Origin: JADLHS01 sp049840435 | GTDB lineage: Bacteria > Verrucomicrobiota > Verrucomicrobiia > Limisphaerales > JADLHS01 | Length of the DNA stretch: 64,000 nt | Reading direction: 5' to 3' | NCBI GenBank assembly: GCA_049840435.1 | Contig: JASGKY010000044.1 | Coordinates: forward strand, 186,001-250,000 | In this document: in pieces, positions 26,401-36,763 of the stretch | Position numbering within the stretch: position 1 is the first letter of the stretch | How the letters are laid out: each line of letters opens with the position of its first letter | Position numbers and translations under genes: made by a program | The notes under the pieces: model-generated | The model's database searches: none | Told to the model about the DNA's origin: nothing | The model's input: the letters and a program-made list of their open reading frames with translations, nothing else

Positions 26401-29400
26401 TTTCCGACCACGCTTGGGTTTGAATTGTCGCTGGAAGATCGTGTGGGTAATCCAGTGATGGTCGCGAGAAGTGAAATGCCCTTGGCCGATCCCGGTGCCG
26501 CCAGTACCTGGAGGTGGGGGAGTTTCTGCGGATAGCTATGGTTACGAGGGGGGGCAAAAGGACTACTTGCAAGCGAGTGGGGGATTTATCACCTCCTCCG
26601 GAGCTTGGGTGGATGAGACCATCATGCTGAAGGCGCGGTTGCAAACCAGCGATTATCCCGATGCTGCCTATACTCTCCGCGTCCGCAAACTAGTTCCAAC
26701 CACGGTCGCGTTTGATGGGGGCACGGCTACAATCACAAATCACACCCACATTTATGAATTCTTCCGCGTGGATGTTCCGACCCAATGCGCTCGGTTGGAT
26801 TGCGAATCACGAACGTCGTGACTGGATTGCCCTTGCTGATTGCCAGTCGTGAGACGCTTCCGCTTAATTTGGTGACGTCTGGTTGGGTGCCGGGCAATGA
26901 TCAGTATTGGCCGTTGGGTGGAAACTGGATTGCCGCCAAGGATTGGACGGAACGCGCCAATTCTGCGAATGGAGCGGTGAATGAAGATGGCCGGATTCTG
27001 GCCATGGGGATGGGGCGCCCGCTGGAAGCAAGCACCTATTATGTCGCCGTGCGGAATCCCGATTATCCCACGCCGATCAGCTACACCGTGAGCAGCCGCG
27101 GCATTGGCACCAATTTCGTAATTCCAGTGGAAGATTTGGCTTTTGGTGGCGGCAGTAGCACGAAATCGAATTTGCTCCCTCGCGAGGCTTCGTACTATCG
27201 GGTCGTGGTGCCCGTTGGGGCTGCTAGCTGGCGACTGAAGCTAACCAATTTAGAGGGTGAATCCATGTTCGTGTTGCTTACGAATGCAGTGCCAAATGTC
27301 TTGAGTGGCAAAGCCAATAACGCCGGAAAAGAGGCGCAAAAGAACGGCAACGAACATCTGCTGCTATTGCCGGGTTCACCACAGTTGACCCTGAATCCGG
27401 GAACAAACTATCTCGCGGTCATCAGCGAAGGCGTGACGACAACCGATGCCACGCGCATTGGGACGGGGAGCAGTAGTTTTAGAATTGAAAGCCTCGGGGA
27501 GCTTTCCATTCTCAATTTGGGGACCGCGGGGAACACCAACCTGACGCACTCCGCATCGCAGGAAGGCGGCGAAGTACGAGGATATCAATTTACCGTGCCG
27601 GCGGGCATGACCAGCTTGGAAGTGCAGTTGCAGAACATCACCGGCAACCCAGCGATGGTGTTGCGCAGCGGCAGCGCGTTGCCCAACCCTGGGGCGGCCT
27701 CGCCGATTGCCTCGGCGGCCGGAGCAGTGGTCGCAGAAACATATGGCAACGAAGGTGGCTATCCAATTTCTGGGGGCGTGGGTAACGCGAATACCAATCT
27801 GATTTCACTCGTAAACCCAGTCGCCGGAACTTACACCGTCATGGTCAAAGCTCGGGGGACGACGGCCACAACTTTCAGTAACGCCACCTACACCATTGTG
27901 GTGCGCGCGACAACCTATACTCAGGTGGCTTTTGACGGCGGCAGTACGATTGTTACCAATCATCAAGCCAACACCTGGCGGTATTATCGGGTTGATGTTC
28001 CGACAAATTCAATGGGTTGGGATGTTCGGCTCATTGATGTGCTTTCTGGTCTGCCTCAAATGGTGGTTGCCCGGGATGTTTTGCCTAATTCCTTGTCTAC
28101 TGCCCCGTGGAGTACTCCTGGGTACGAACACTTACTTGGCCAACCACCAATCAGTGGGGAGCTGGCTCGGACTGGACGCGCCGCACAACTTCCGCAAGCG
28201 GAACTGTAAACGAGGACTACCGCATTCTGGCCATGGGCATGGGCCAGCCACTTGAAGCGGGGACTTACTATATCGGCGTCACTGGGACCACCAACTTGAG
28301 TTACACCCTATTCAGCCGGGGACTTGGGAATGGTCTGAGCATTCCGGTGACGGATCTCAATTTTACCAGTGGCAGTGCGACGGTTACTAATCTTGCGCCA
28401 CGCGAGGTGGCCTATTTTCGCGTGCAAGTGCCGACGAATACGCCCGGGTGGAAGCTGAAACTGACCCCTACTGTGGGTGAAGCCATGCTGGTTGTATTAA
28501 GCAATCATATTCCAAATATCGACTCAGGGCGGCTGAATGGGGCTTTTAACGGCAAATTCATGCAAAAAGCTGGCAATGAACATTATCTCATCTTGCCGCA
28601 AAACAACCAATCCAACATCACTGCGGGAACTTACTATTTGGCCGCCGTCAGTGAAGGTGTCAATCCGGCCTCCAGCACCAGGATTCGCTCCGGCCAAAGC
28701 AGCTTTGTCGTGACGAGCGTCGGCGCCGTGCCGGTGGTAAATCTTGGCACGATCGCCGGCCCAGACCTTGTGGTGACTAATTCGCTCGAGGGTGGGGAAA
28801 GCCGGATTTATCAATTCTCCGTCCCGCCGACTGCGGCGGCGATAGAAATGCGGTTGGAAAATCGGGTCGGTAATCCGGTGATGGTGGCGATGACCAATGC
28901 TTGGATTCCTGATCCGGGCGGACTTTCTAGTCCTAGGGATGCGTACGGTAATGATGGCGGCTATAATCCAAGCGACATCAACACGAACATTTTGACTATC
29001 GCAAATCCGACCAATGGCATTTATACGCTGGTGGTCAAGGCACGCAGTCTCGGGACAATTTATCCTGATGCTTCCTATACTCTGCGGGTAAGGCAGATGC
29101 CGGCGTCAGAATTGAATTTCAGTTCAGAACTTAACACCAATGGCTTGAATAACACGGTGTCGGGCGTTCTGATCGACGGGCAGCGAGCCTATTACAAGGT
29201 CATCGTCCCGACGAACCTCCATGGCAGTCCCGTCATCGGTTGGCAGCTTGATTTGTCGCAATCATCCGGGCAGGCCGGATTACGCGTTCGCAAAGATATT
29301 TTGCCCAGCGATTCTTTGGTTGGGATGCCCTCCACGCCGAATGCGGCGGTCATTGCGGCGCCCTTTCTCAGCAGCGGTACGTGGTATGTCGAGGTGCGGG

Positions 29401-31818
29401 GCACAAATTCCACGGCATTCACTCTGACGAGCAGTGCCTTGGTGCTTCAGCGTCCTGCGTGGCAAATGCCCGGGGCTGGCGAACTTCCAAACACGCCGGG
29501 CGTGCCAGCGCCATTCTTTGGCGACAGCGGCGTGGACACCAATGGGTTTCCGCTTCCTACCGATCAGGGCATTGATTTGCAACTGGGCCGCTATCATTAC
29601 TACGCCATTGTGGTGCCGACGAATAACGCCGGATTGTTACGCGTGCAATTGGAAGGCATCAGCGGCAATCCCGATGCATACCTGCGGTCGGTGTTGGTTC
29701 CAACGGTATCGCATGCCACCAATGGTAATGTAGGCACCATGTATGAGCGTTCCCTCACCGGGCTGATAACCGACTATGGCAATTTTGTGCCTCTAAACGG
29801 CAAAACCGAAACCGCTCTTTCGCCGGGTACGTGGTATCTCGCGGTGCGGGCGACTGCCAATTCCAATGCCCGCTATCGGCTGCGGCTTTCCACTGGCGCC
29901 ATTCAAGATTTGGCTCTCAACGGGGGCGTCGCCAACAACCAGATTCTTGCCGGTTTTGATTGGCGTTACTATCGCGTCCAGGTTCCGGCTGAAGTTCCGG
30001 ACAACTGGCAGATTTCCTTCAGCCAGATCAGTGGTGACGTTGTCTTGCATGTGCGCGATGTGATTCCCCCCGGCAATGGGGCCACCACGAACGCGACCGA
30101 CATTAGAGACTGGAGCACTGATCTTAAAAATAATGGTCCATACGCCAGTTACGATGCCGCCGGTACCTACTCTTTCACCGTTCCTCCGGTTCGTCCGAAT
30201 ACTGTTTACTACCTCGGAATCCGGGCAAAAAATGACGCAACGTTCTCAATCAGTTCGACCACCATTGGAAACACAAACGAGATTCCGCCGCTCATCCCGT
30301 TCTACGGTGGGAGTGTCACCAATACGCTGGCGCCTAACAGCCAATTGATCTATCGGATTCTGGCGCCATCGGATGCTTTGCGCTGGCGTTCCACGGCGGT
30401 TCACTCGAATACGGTGCAGTTTTTTATTGAGAATGGCACCATGCCGAGCAAGACCGTCTCAGACGATTATCGTTCTGGTGGAGCCAACAGTACGCAGGAC
30501 CGCTTCATGTCTGCGTATCCTTGGTTGCCGAATCAGACCTATTACATGATTGTCTCCAATTCGGCAGCGTTTCCACAAAGTTTCAGTTTCAACATAACTG
30601 GCAGCAGCATCACCGCCGACGATGACAATGACGGCATGCCAGACGCCTGGGAGCTGCAATACTTCGGCACGCTCGCCCCTCAGCCGAATTCCGATTCAGA
30701 TATTGATGGGGTTTCCAATCTCAATGAGTTTCAAGAAGGTACGATTCCAAACGATAAAAACTCGTATCGCCCTCGGTTGACCATTCTAGCCACCAACGGC
30801 ATCGTGGTGGTCAATCCCGCTGCCAGTAATTATGCCTTGGGCGATCAGGTTACACTTAGCGCTACGCCCAATGGAGGCTATCAATTTGTGGGCTGGTCAG
30901 GGCAAGCCAGCGGAGTGACGAATCAGATCGTCGTAACGATGGACACCAATAAAATAATAGTTCCGCGCTTTCGCGTGCCTGGCGATGATTTTGAGCAACG
31001 GATTCCGCTTGCTGGCGCCACCGTTACTTATGGCGGCTTGCAGAACGGTGGTGCAACCAAGGAGGCGGGTGAGCCCAATCATGCTGGTAACGCCGGCGGG
31101 AGGTCGTTGTGGTGGACTTGGACGGCCCCAGCTTCAGGGGTGGCGGTCGTGACCACGGCGGGCAGCACTTTCCGCAACACGCTCGCGGCTTACACCGGGA
31201 CAACCGTTTCAAACCTCACGCTGGTGGCAACCAACCTGGCGGGTGTTGGCACCAACACCAGCCAGATTTCGTTCCCGGCTGTCGGAGGCGTGACTTACCA
31301 CCTTGCGGTGGATGGTTTCAATGCGGCCACCGGCAGCGTCACCCTGAATCTAACGCTTCCGGTTGTGGATATTTCCCTGAGTCAGCCAACTCGCGGCGGC
31401 GATGGCTTCTTTCACTTCACCATCACTAGTGTGCCGGGGGCGGTGTTGCGTGTGGAGGCGACAACAAACTTGGCCACGTGGGCATCGATTGCCACGGTCA
31501 CCAACAGGTACCGGGACCCTGGATTTTGCCGATACGAATTCCCCGAGCTTTAAACAACGGTTTTATCGCGTCGTGGTGCCGACTGCTACGCCTGAACCGT
31601 TGCGGTTGGCCAACGCCCAGCAGCTGGCGGGAGGGCAGTTTCGATTCAGTGTGATTGGCCCGGTGGAGCAAGTGGTGCGCATCGAGGCCACAACCAATCA
31701 GACATTGAGCGGTTGGTCGACGCTCGCCACGATCACCAATACTTCAGGGACAAATCTCTTCACGGATGTCACGGCAGGCGGTTTCAGCCGCCGGTTTTAT
31801 CGGTTGGCGACCCCGTAA
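23430..31818 (+). CDS. Giant secreted repeat protein, broken by about eleven frameshift sites
   Basis: Stitched across frames the gene encodes about 2794 residues; the net indel count restores an exact multiple of three. It begins MKMKRVFQSGRVLLF (signal-like). It is built of PPC-like beta-sandwich modules (FRVDVPTN, GWDLRLTNVLSGQPQ, YYIGV). Three tandem ~408-residue units lie at 25474-29100. Near the C-terminus are a Ca-binding TSP3-like segment (DDDNDGMPDAWELQYFG), an InlB-type repeat (GYQFVGWSG) and two modules of the VRIEATTNQTLSGWSTL type. No peptidase or glycosidase domain was found. Indels lie near 23474, 24205, 24346, 25060, 25926, 26503, 26783, 26797, 28119, 28143 and 31506. An adhesin or surface matrix protein is the best guess. 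Confidence 0.7.
25474..29100 (+). repeat. Three tandem ~1.23-kb coding repeats
   Basis: Units begin near 25474, 26706 and 27926 at the recurring (V)AFDGG-type strand and share the same order: YYRVDVPTN; GWDVRL...LSGLPQMVV; DWT-R...GTVNEDYRILAMGMG; PLEAGTYYIGV; SYTLSRGIG; IPV-DL-F; NEHLLLLPG; TRIGTGSSSF; LEGGE; NPAMVLR; GNEGGY; YTLRVR. The copies are diverged at the DNA level, so the duplication is old, but similarity is clear throughout. Such repeats invite length change and assembly error. Confidence 0.75.
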
Positions 31819-31820
31819 GT

Positions 31821-31946
31821 TTAATCTGTGTGCAACCAGCCCTTACCTGGCACGTATTCCCGGCTGCCGGAATGCTTGGCGGATTGGCAGCCAGTCAGGC
31901 TTAATCCGATCAGGGCCAGAAGCAGCAGCGCGCAAATTTTTTTCAT
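31821..31946 (-). CDS. 41-residue lipoprotein
   Basis: A short gene with a complete lipoprotein signal (MKKICALLLLALIGLSLTGC, lipobox LTGC) and a 21-residue mature tail ending REYVPGKGWLHTD. Tails of the type REYVPGKGW occur in tiny lipoproteins of related bacteria by my recollection; no function is known. It ends three bases from the convergent giant gene and is divergent from the YqgE gene. It is below the size that gene callers usually report. Confidence 0.6.
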   Translation of the reverse strand: MKKICALLLLALIGLSLTGCQSAKHSGSREYVPGKGWLHTD

Positions 31947-32009
31947 GGGAACACTGTATTCGAGTTTGTCACGCCGGCAAGTGTGAGGCATGTTTTCCGG
32001 CAGAGAGCC

Positions 32010-32573
32010 ATGCCGGAGAAACCGAAGTATCTCAAAGGCCAGTTGCTGTTGGACAGCGGCGAACTGAGCGGCTCGTTTTTTCAACGCACCGTCCTCCTCA
32101 TCTGCCAGCACGACGCCGAGGGTGCGTTCGGTTTGGTGCTCAATCGCACCAGCGGTAACAAGGCGGGCGAGATGATCATGGCCGACCTCCCGGATTTGTT
32201 GAAGGAGCAGCAGCTTTACGTGGGGGGGCCGGTGCAGCCCACGGCCTTGAGCTTTCTGCACTCGGACAGTTTCATTCCGGACGCCACGGTCTTGCCAAAT
32301 TTAAGCATGGGACACTCGCTCGATTCCCTCGTGGAGATCGGCGAATCGTTTTCTCCCAACAAGAAGATCAAGCTCTTCGCGGGCTACGCTGGTTGGAGTC
32401 CCGGCCAGTTGGAAAACGAAATGAAGCGCAAGGCGTGGCTCACCTATCCCGCGTCATTGGAGTTGATCTTCGATACGCCGCCGGAAAAATTGTGGCAGAT
32501 CATCTTGCGTAACAAAGGTGGTTGGCAAAACCGCATCCTTGCTCAGTCGCCCGAGGATCTGTCGTGGAACTAA
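32010..32573 (+). CDS. YqgE/AlgH family protein
   Basis: A 187-residue cytoplasmic protein with the UPF0301 pattern: LKGQLLLDSGELSGSFFQRT, then LICQHDAEGAFGLVLNR, VGGPVQPTALSFLH and LFAGYAGWSPGQLENE. The ATG at 32010 has AGAGAG eight bases upstream and is preferred over a GTG at 31983. The family is widespread, its biochemical role unproven; in Pseudomonas AlgH was linked to alginate regulation. It is convergent with the YgfZ gene, ten bases apart. Confidence 0.9.
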   Translation: MPEKPKYLKGQLLLDSGELSGSFFQRTVLLICQHDAEGAFGLVLNRTSGNKAGEMIMADLPDLLKEQQLYVGGPVQPTALSFLHSDSFIPDATVLPNLSMGHSLDSLVEIGESFSPNKKIKLFAGYAGWSPGQLENEMKRKAWLTYPASLELIFDTPPEKLWQIILRNKGGWQNRILAQSPEDLSWN

Positions 32574-32583
32574 GCCGATCGGC

Positions 32584-33666
32584 TCAGCCAATCGTGGCAG
32601 TAATTTCGCCTGAATCAGCTCGCAGCAGCAGGTTTGTTCCGACAGCATTGGCCTCGCGGCGGACATAGCCGAGCGCTACTACGCAATTCTGCCGGGGCGA
32701 AACCACTGCACTCGTGATGTGCCCGACTTCCTTGTCGGTTTGAAACAATTTGGCTCCGGGCGCGGGCGGAGTCCTTAGTTCTGCGGCAAAGGTCAGCCGG
32801 CACAATGCGCGATTCACATGACCGATGCTGTGGATGCGATTCAATACTTCCTGCCCGATGTAACAACCCTTGGTATAGCTGATGGCCCGCGCCTCGATGC
32901 CACACTCGCTGGCGATGTGGGTTTCGTCCATATCCGCACCGAATCGCGGAATGCCCGCTTCAACCCGCGCGATTTCAAATGCGTTCCAGCCACAAGCGAG
33001 ACCACCAGTTGCCTTCGCCGCGGTGATGAGCTGGTCAGCCACAGTCCCTAGTGCCGCCAAAGGCACAAACAAATCAAAACCGTGCGAAGCCAGCCGTGCA
33101 TGATTCACCAGGTATATTTCGCCGAGAGTGGCGTTGGAGATCTTGGCGGACGCTAACGCCGCACTCGGCACTGTGGCAAACAATGCCAAGGTGCGCACGA
33201 CGGCTTCTGCGTTTGGCCCCTGCACGCTCAACAAGCCATAATGCGGCGCGACGTCTACCACCTGCACGTCATCTGCGACGATGTATTTCTCCAGGCGCTG
33301 CGTGACAGGGGCGGTCCGTCCCGGTTCGAAGTCCAACAGCAGTTCATCCTGTAGGCAGAAGATATTCAGATCGCTCTGCATCTTGCCCTTGGCCGTGGTG
33401 AGCGCAGCGTAGCAGCCCTCGCCCGCGCGGAGCTTCTTTACGTCGTTGGTGACCTGGCCGTGCAGGAAGCGGGCGCGGTCGACGCCGGTCAGGCAGATAC
33501 GACTGCGAAAACTGAGATCCAGTACGCCCGCCGATTCGTAGAGCGCCTTATATTCAGCCCGGGCATCACCATAGTCCCCGACGAGTTCCGCGCTGTTCAA
33601 GGCTGTGAAACTCGCCCCCAGACTCTGGTGAAACTCATGGAGCGGTAATGATGTGGGCGCACTCAT
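32584..33666 (-). CDS. ygfZ: YgfZ/GcvT-domain folate-binding protein
   Basis: A 360-residue cytoplasmic protein of COG0354, which uses tetrahydrofolate in maintenance of Fe-S enzymes. The diagnostic motif KGCYIGQEVLNRI is present, as is FLHGQVTNDVKKL near residue 70. The start at 33666 is the ATG that directly precedes family similarity. It is 13 bases downstream of pyruvate kinase on the same strand, so the two may be co-transcribed. The complete length and motif make truncation unlikely. Confidence 0.9.
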   Translation of the reverse strand: MSAPTSLPLHEFHQSLGASFTALNSAELVGDYGDARAEYKALYESAGVLDLSFRSRICLTGVDRARFLHGQVTNDVKKLRAGEGCYAALTTAKGKMQSDLNIFCLQDELLLDFEPGRTAPVTQRLEKYIVADDVQVVDVAPHYGLLSVQGPNAEAVVRTLALFATVPSAALASAKISNATLGEIYLVNHARLASHGFDLFVPLAALGTVADQLITAAKATGGLACGWNAFEIARVEAGIPRFGADMDETHIASECGIEARAISYTKGCYIGQEVLNRIHSIGHVNRALCRLTFAAELRTPPAPGAKLFQTDKEVGHITSAVVSPRQNCVVALGYVRREANAVGTNLLLRADSGEITATIG

Positions 33667-33679
33667 GCGAGAGCGGGAT

Positions 33680-35086
33680 TCAACCCACCACGCGCATCTG
33701 CACCGCGTCAATGATCTGATCGCCGGACAGGATCGAACCGATGATGACGACGGTCTGGCCCTTCTTCAGGTGACCTTGTTCGCTCATGATCTTGAGTGCG
33801 GTCTCAATGGTGTTTTGTGGATTGATGAGATCGAACGGAATCACCATGGGGGTCACGCCCCAGCTCAATGCCAAGCCGCGCGCCACAGAATCGCGCGCAC
33901 ACAAGCCATAAACAGTCGAGTGATAGGGTCGCAGCCAACCCGCATAACGCGCCATGCTGCCGTGGCGGGTGAAGACCAAGATCGCGTCGGCTTTGAGTTC
34001 GTTCGCCATCACCACGGCGCTCTTCACGACTTTCTGCCGTGCCTGCGTCAGTTCCGCCTGTTCGTAAAACTTCGCACCGCCGCTGCGTTCGATGCGCTTG
34101 GAAATTCGGTCAAAGACCTCGATACATTTCAACGGATATTTCCCCACCGTGGTTTCGCCGCTGAGCATGATCGCGTCTGTCTGCTCATAGATGGCGTTGG
34201 CCACGTCGGTCACTTCCGCGCGCGTCGGCATGGGGGATTCAATCATGCTTTCGAGCATGTGTGTGGCGACAATGACCGGTTTGCCCACCCGCAAGCAGGC
34301 TTTGACGATGCGGCGTTGCACGATCGGCAATTCCTCGTACGGGATCTCGATACCCAGATCACCACGCGCCACCATGATGGCATCCGCCTCGGCGATGATG
34401 GCCTCGAGATTTTTGACCGCCTCCTGATCTTCAATCTTGGCGACCACGCGCGGGCAATGTTTTGCGCCAGTGAAATGTTCCTTGAGTTGGAGCAGGTCGC
34501 GGGCTTCGCGCACAAAGGACAACGCGATGAAATCCACTTCGAGTTCGAGGCCTAGCTTGACGTCCACGATGTCCTTGGCGGTCAACGCGGGCAGGCTGAC
34601 TTTGACGCCAGGCAGATTAATGTGGCGCCGGCTGCCGAGTGTGCCGGCGGTCAGCACTTCGCATTCGACCTTGTTGCCGGACTTGGCGAGCACCTTCATC
34701 TCGATGGCGCCGTTGTCGAATAACACTACGTCGCCGATGCTGATATCGTTGACGAAGTTGGCGTAATTGACGTCCACGGAATGCTCTTCCTCGCTGCGTT
34801 CGCCACGCACGGTCAGGGTGAACTTCTGGCCCGGCTTCAGGTTCAGCGGCACGGACAAGTCGCCGGTGCGGATCGCTGGTCCTTGCGTGTCCATCAGAAT
34901 GCCGATGTGCTTCTTCCGGGCATCGCTCGCGGCGCGGATGGCAGCGACGACCTTGCGCACCCAATCATGCGGCGCATGCGACATGTTGAGACGAAAGATG
35001 TTCACCCCGGCGTCAATCAACGCGCCAATCATTTCCGGCGAACTGGTGGCCGGGCCAAGCGTAGCTACGATTTTGGTTTTTCTCAT
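33680..35086 (-). CDS. pyk: Pyruvate kinase
   Basis: A 468-residue glycolytic enzyme converting phosphoenolpyruvate and ADP to pyruvate and ATP. Motifs: KIVATLGPATSSPEMIGALI at the N-terminus, FRLNMSHAPHD, the catalytic region MVARGDLGIEIPYEELPIVQ, and the C-terminal allosteric-domain segment VFTRHGSMARYAG. The length matches bacterial type-I/II enzymes. Its start lies 17 bases after the decarboxylase gene and it ends 13 bases before ygfZ, giving a possible three-gene run. No unusual residue was noted. Confidence 0.95.
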   Translation of the reverse strand: MRKTKIVATLGPATSSPEMIGALIDAGVNIFRLNMSHAPHDWVRKVVAAIRAASDARKKHIGILMDTQGPAIRTGDLSVPLNLKPGQKFTLTVRGERSEEEHSVDVNYANFVNDISIGDVVLFDNGAIEMKVLAKSGNKVECEVLTAGTLGSRRHINLPGVKVSLPALTAKDIVDVKLGLELEVDFIALSFVREARDLLQLKEHFTGAKHCPRVVAKIEDQEAVKNLEAIIAEADAIMVARGDLGIEIPYEELPIVQRRIVKACLRVGKPVIVATHMLESMIESPMPTRAEVTDVANAIYEQTDAIMLSGETTVGKYPLKCIEVFDRISKRIERSGGAKFYEQAELTQARQKVVKSAVVMANELKADAILVFTRHGSMARYAGWLRPYHSTVYGLCARDSVARGLALSWGVTPMVIPFDLINPQNTIETALKIMSEQGHLKKGQTVVIIGSILSGDQIIDAVQMRVVG

Positions 35087-35103
35087 TAAAAGTCAGCTTC
35101 TGA

Positions 35104-36237
35104 TTACTGATTCACGTGAATCACCTTCGCCGGGGGAAACCCGTTGAAGTAGGTGGCCGAAGCGCTGCCATAAGCGCCAATGTTCTCAGCAAAAACGAGG
35201 TCGTCCACTTCCAAATTTGGCAAAAGCTCGGACTGGGAAATCACGTCCAAGCCATCGCACGTCTGGCCAAACACCGCACAAACTTCCTTTTTGCCGGACT
35301 TGAACGCCTGCAACGGATACTGGCAGTGGTCAAAGATAATGCCGCTAAACGTGTGATAGACACTGTCGTCAATGTAGTAGCAGCGCTTGCCGTTGCGGAT
35401 GGCCTTGCCGATCACTCGAGCCACACTCGTGGCGGAGGTCGCTACGAGGAATCGGCCCGGCTCGGCGAGAATTTGGATGTCGGGCGGAAATAGGCGGTCA
35501 ATTTCCGCATTGATGACGCGCGCCAATTCGGGGAATGGCTTCACGTGCTTGTTGTAGGGCGCGGGGAAACCGCCGCCGATATCGAGGATCTTGATCTCGT
35601 GTCCGCGTTCCTTGGATTCCTTCATTACCGCCGCCGCAGTGTTGAACGCTTGGACAAAGTTCTCGAAGTTTGTGCATTGGCTGCCGACGTGGAAGCTCAA
35701 CCCCTCGACGTTCAAGCCGAGTTTAAGCGCGGCGAGGACCAAGTCCACGGCTTCGCCCGGATCACAGCCAAACTTGTTCGAAAGTTCACATTGCGAGCCC
35801 GTGTTTGCCACCGCCAGCCGCAACACCACCCCGGCATGCGGCGCGTATTTCTTGATCTTCTGCAGCTCCGTGACGTTGTCGTAGGTGACGAGTGGCTTGT
35901 ATTTGTCCAGCGCCAGCAACGTCTCTTTCGGCTTGGTCGGGTTGGCGTAGATGATCTTGTCCCAGATGAATTCCTGCTGCGCTTTGGCGGAAAGATCCTT
36001 GATGTTCTCGTAAACAAGCATGAACTCCGGTAGGGACGCTACATCGAAGCTTGCGCCTGCCTTATAGAGCGTTTTCACGATAGCCGGTTCAGCGTTGGCC
36101 TTCACGGCGAAGTAGCACTGCACCCGGGGCAGATATTTGCGGAACATCGCGTAATTGCGGCGGATTTCATCGTGATCCACGATCACCAACGGTGTGCCGT
36201 GTTTCTTTGCGAGCGACTGGAGTTCTTTTTTGGTCAT
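35104..36237 (-). CDS. PLP-dependent ornithine/lysine-type decarboxylase (fold type III)
   Basis: A 377-residue enzyme of the eukaryotic-like ODC group. The PLP-Lys motif is YFAVKANAEPAIV; the phosphate-binding glycine loop is DIGGGFPAPY; EPGRFLVATSATSVA and GQTCDGLDVI (catalytic Cys and Asp) are present. It probably makes putrescine or cadaverine from ornithine or lysine. Sequence alone does not decide between ornithine, lysine and bifunctional L/ODC. The ATG at 36237 is preferred to an upstream start because family similarity begins there. It shares the strand and short spacing with pyk and ygfZ. Confidence 0.88.
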   Translation of the reverse strand: MTKKELQSLAKKHGTPLVIVDHDEIRRNYAMFRKYLPRVQCYFAVKANAEPAIVKTLYKAGASFDVASLPEFMLVYENIKDLSAKAQQEFIWDKIIYANPTKPKETLLALDKYKPLVTYDNVTELQKIKKYAPHAGVVLRLAVANTGSQCELSNKFGCDPGEAVDLVLAALKLGLNVEGLSFHVGSQCTNFENFVQAFNTAAAVMKESKERGHEIKILDIGGGFPAPYNKHVKPFPELARVINAEIDRLFPPDIQILAEPGRFLVATSATSVARVIGKAIRNGKRCYYIDDSVYHTFSGIIFDHCQYPLQAFKSGKKEVCAVFGQTCDGLDVISQSELLPNLEVDDLVFAENIGAYGSASATYFNGFPPAKVIHVNQ

Positions 36238-36343
36238 GCAACCTATAAACAATCGTGGGGTTTTAGGGTTTTGTAGCGCGGGCACAAGCAAAATCTCCAG
36301 GCCATCCGGTTGCTCCAGTGAGAAAACCCCTTCGAATTGAGAC

Positions 36344-36371
36344 TTGCCTCACCTCGCTGGCTCGTCATAAT
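36344..36371 (+). promoter_or_regulatory. Possible sigma-70 promoter of the ferredoxin gene
   Basis: TTGCCT (36344-36349) and CATAAT (36366-36371) are separated by 16 bases, and the ferredoxin ATG lies 33 bases further on. The match to TTGACA/TATAAT is four and five of six. This is the only convincing pair in the 167-base gap between the divergent decarboxylase and ferredoxin genes. Confidence 0.4.
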
Positions 36372-36404
36372 TTTTCACGCTAGTTCATCAACAACAAATT
36401 TTTT

Positions 36405-36635
36405 ATGGCTGACGCAGCAAACCGATACCCAGAAAACGTGGCGGGCAAATTCTTCGTGGACAACCAATGCATTGATTGCGATCTCTGCCGCGAAACCGCG
36501 CCCGATAATTTCAAGCGTAATGATGACGGAGGTTACTCCGTTGTGTTCAAGCAGCCGGAAAATCCGGACGAAGAAGCGCGCTGCAAAGAAGCCAAAGAAG
36601 GCTGCCCCGTCGAAGCCATCGGCGACAACGGCTGA
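36405..36635 (+). CDS. Small 4Fe-4S ferredoxin
   Basis: A 76-residue ferredoxin. Residues NQCIDCDLCRETAP give C-x2-C-x2-C and EGCPVEAI supplies the fourth Cys of a single cubane cluster, which is followed by Pro as expected. The short acidic sequence fits a Thermotoga/Fdx-type one-cluster ferredoxin used as a soluble electron carrier in the cytoplasm. It is a single gene with its own promoter-like site and a strong terminator immediately downstream. The partner enzyme is not in the window. Confidence 0.92.
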   Translation: MADAANRYPENVAGKFFVDNQCIDCDLCRETAPDNFKRNDDGGYSVVFKQPENPDEEARCKEAKEGCPVEAIGDNG

Positions 36636-36655
36636 TTCGCGTTTCGCCCCCTTTG

Positions 36656-36685
36656 GCCTGCCATTTTCTGATGGCAGGCTTTTTT
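36656..36685 (+). terminator. Intrinsic terminator after the ferredoxin gene
   Basis: Stem GCCTGCCA/TGGCAGGC (36656-36663 and 36672-36679) with an eight-base loop, followed by six T. It begins 21 bases past the ferredoxin stop. The T tract directly after the stem makes this a textbook rho-independent terminator on the plus strand. Confidence 0.9.
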
Positions 36686-36706
36686 ATTGCTGTTTGGGAA
36701 AGCAAA

Positions 36707-36735
36707 CGAGGAGCAACCGCTCAGGTTGCTCCTCG
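36707..36735 (-). terminator. Intrinsic terminator after the DUF481 gene
   Basis: A perfect twelve-base stem CGAGGAGCAACC/GGTTGCTCCTCG (36707-36718 and 36724-36735) with a five-base loop. On the minus strand it is followed by TTTGCTTT. It lies 28 bases past the stop of the DUF481 gene and faces the ferredoxin terminator. Confidence 0.85.
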
Positions 36736-36763
36736 TTACAAAATGCGCCGGAGCGCCGGTAGA

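Noticed and set aside
25474..29100. Repeat array as CRISPR or non-coding satellite
   Set aside because: Units are about 1.23 kb, coding and diverged, with no short identical repeats or spacers.
20599..31818. Programmed frameshifting as an explanation for the broken genes
   Set aside because: Too many sites, both insertions and deletions, without slippery heptamers followed by pseudoknots, and in unrelated genes.
33653..34555. 300-residue plus-strand open frame
   Set aside because: Antisense to pyruvate kinase, whose motifs are all intact on the minus strand.
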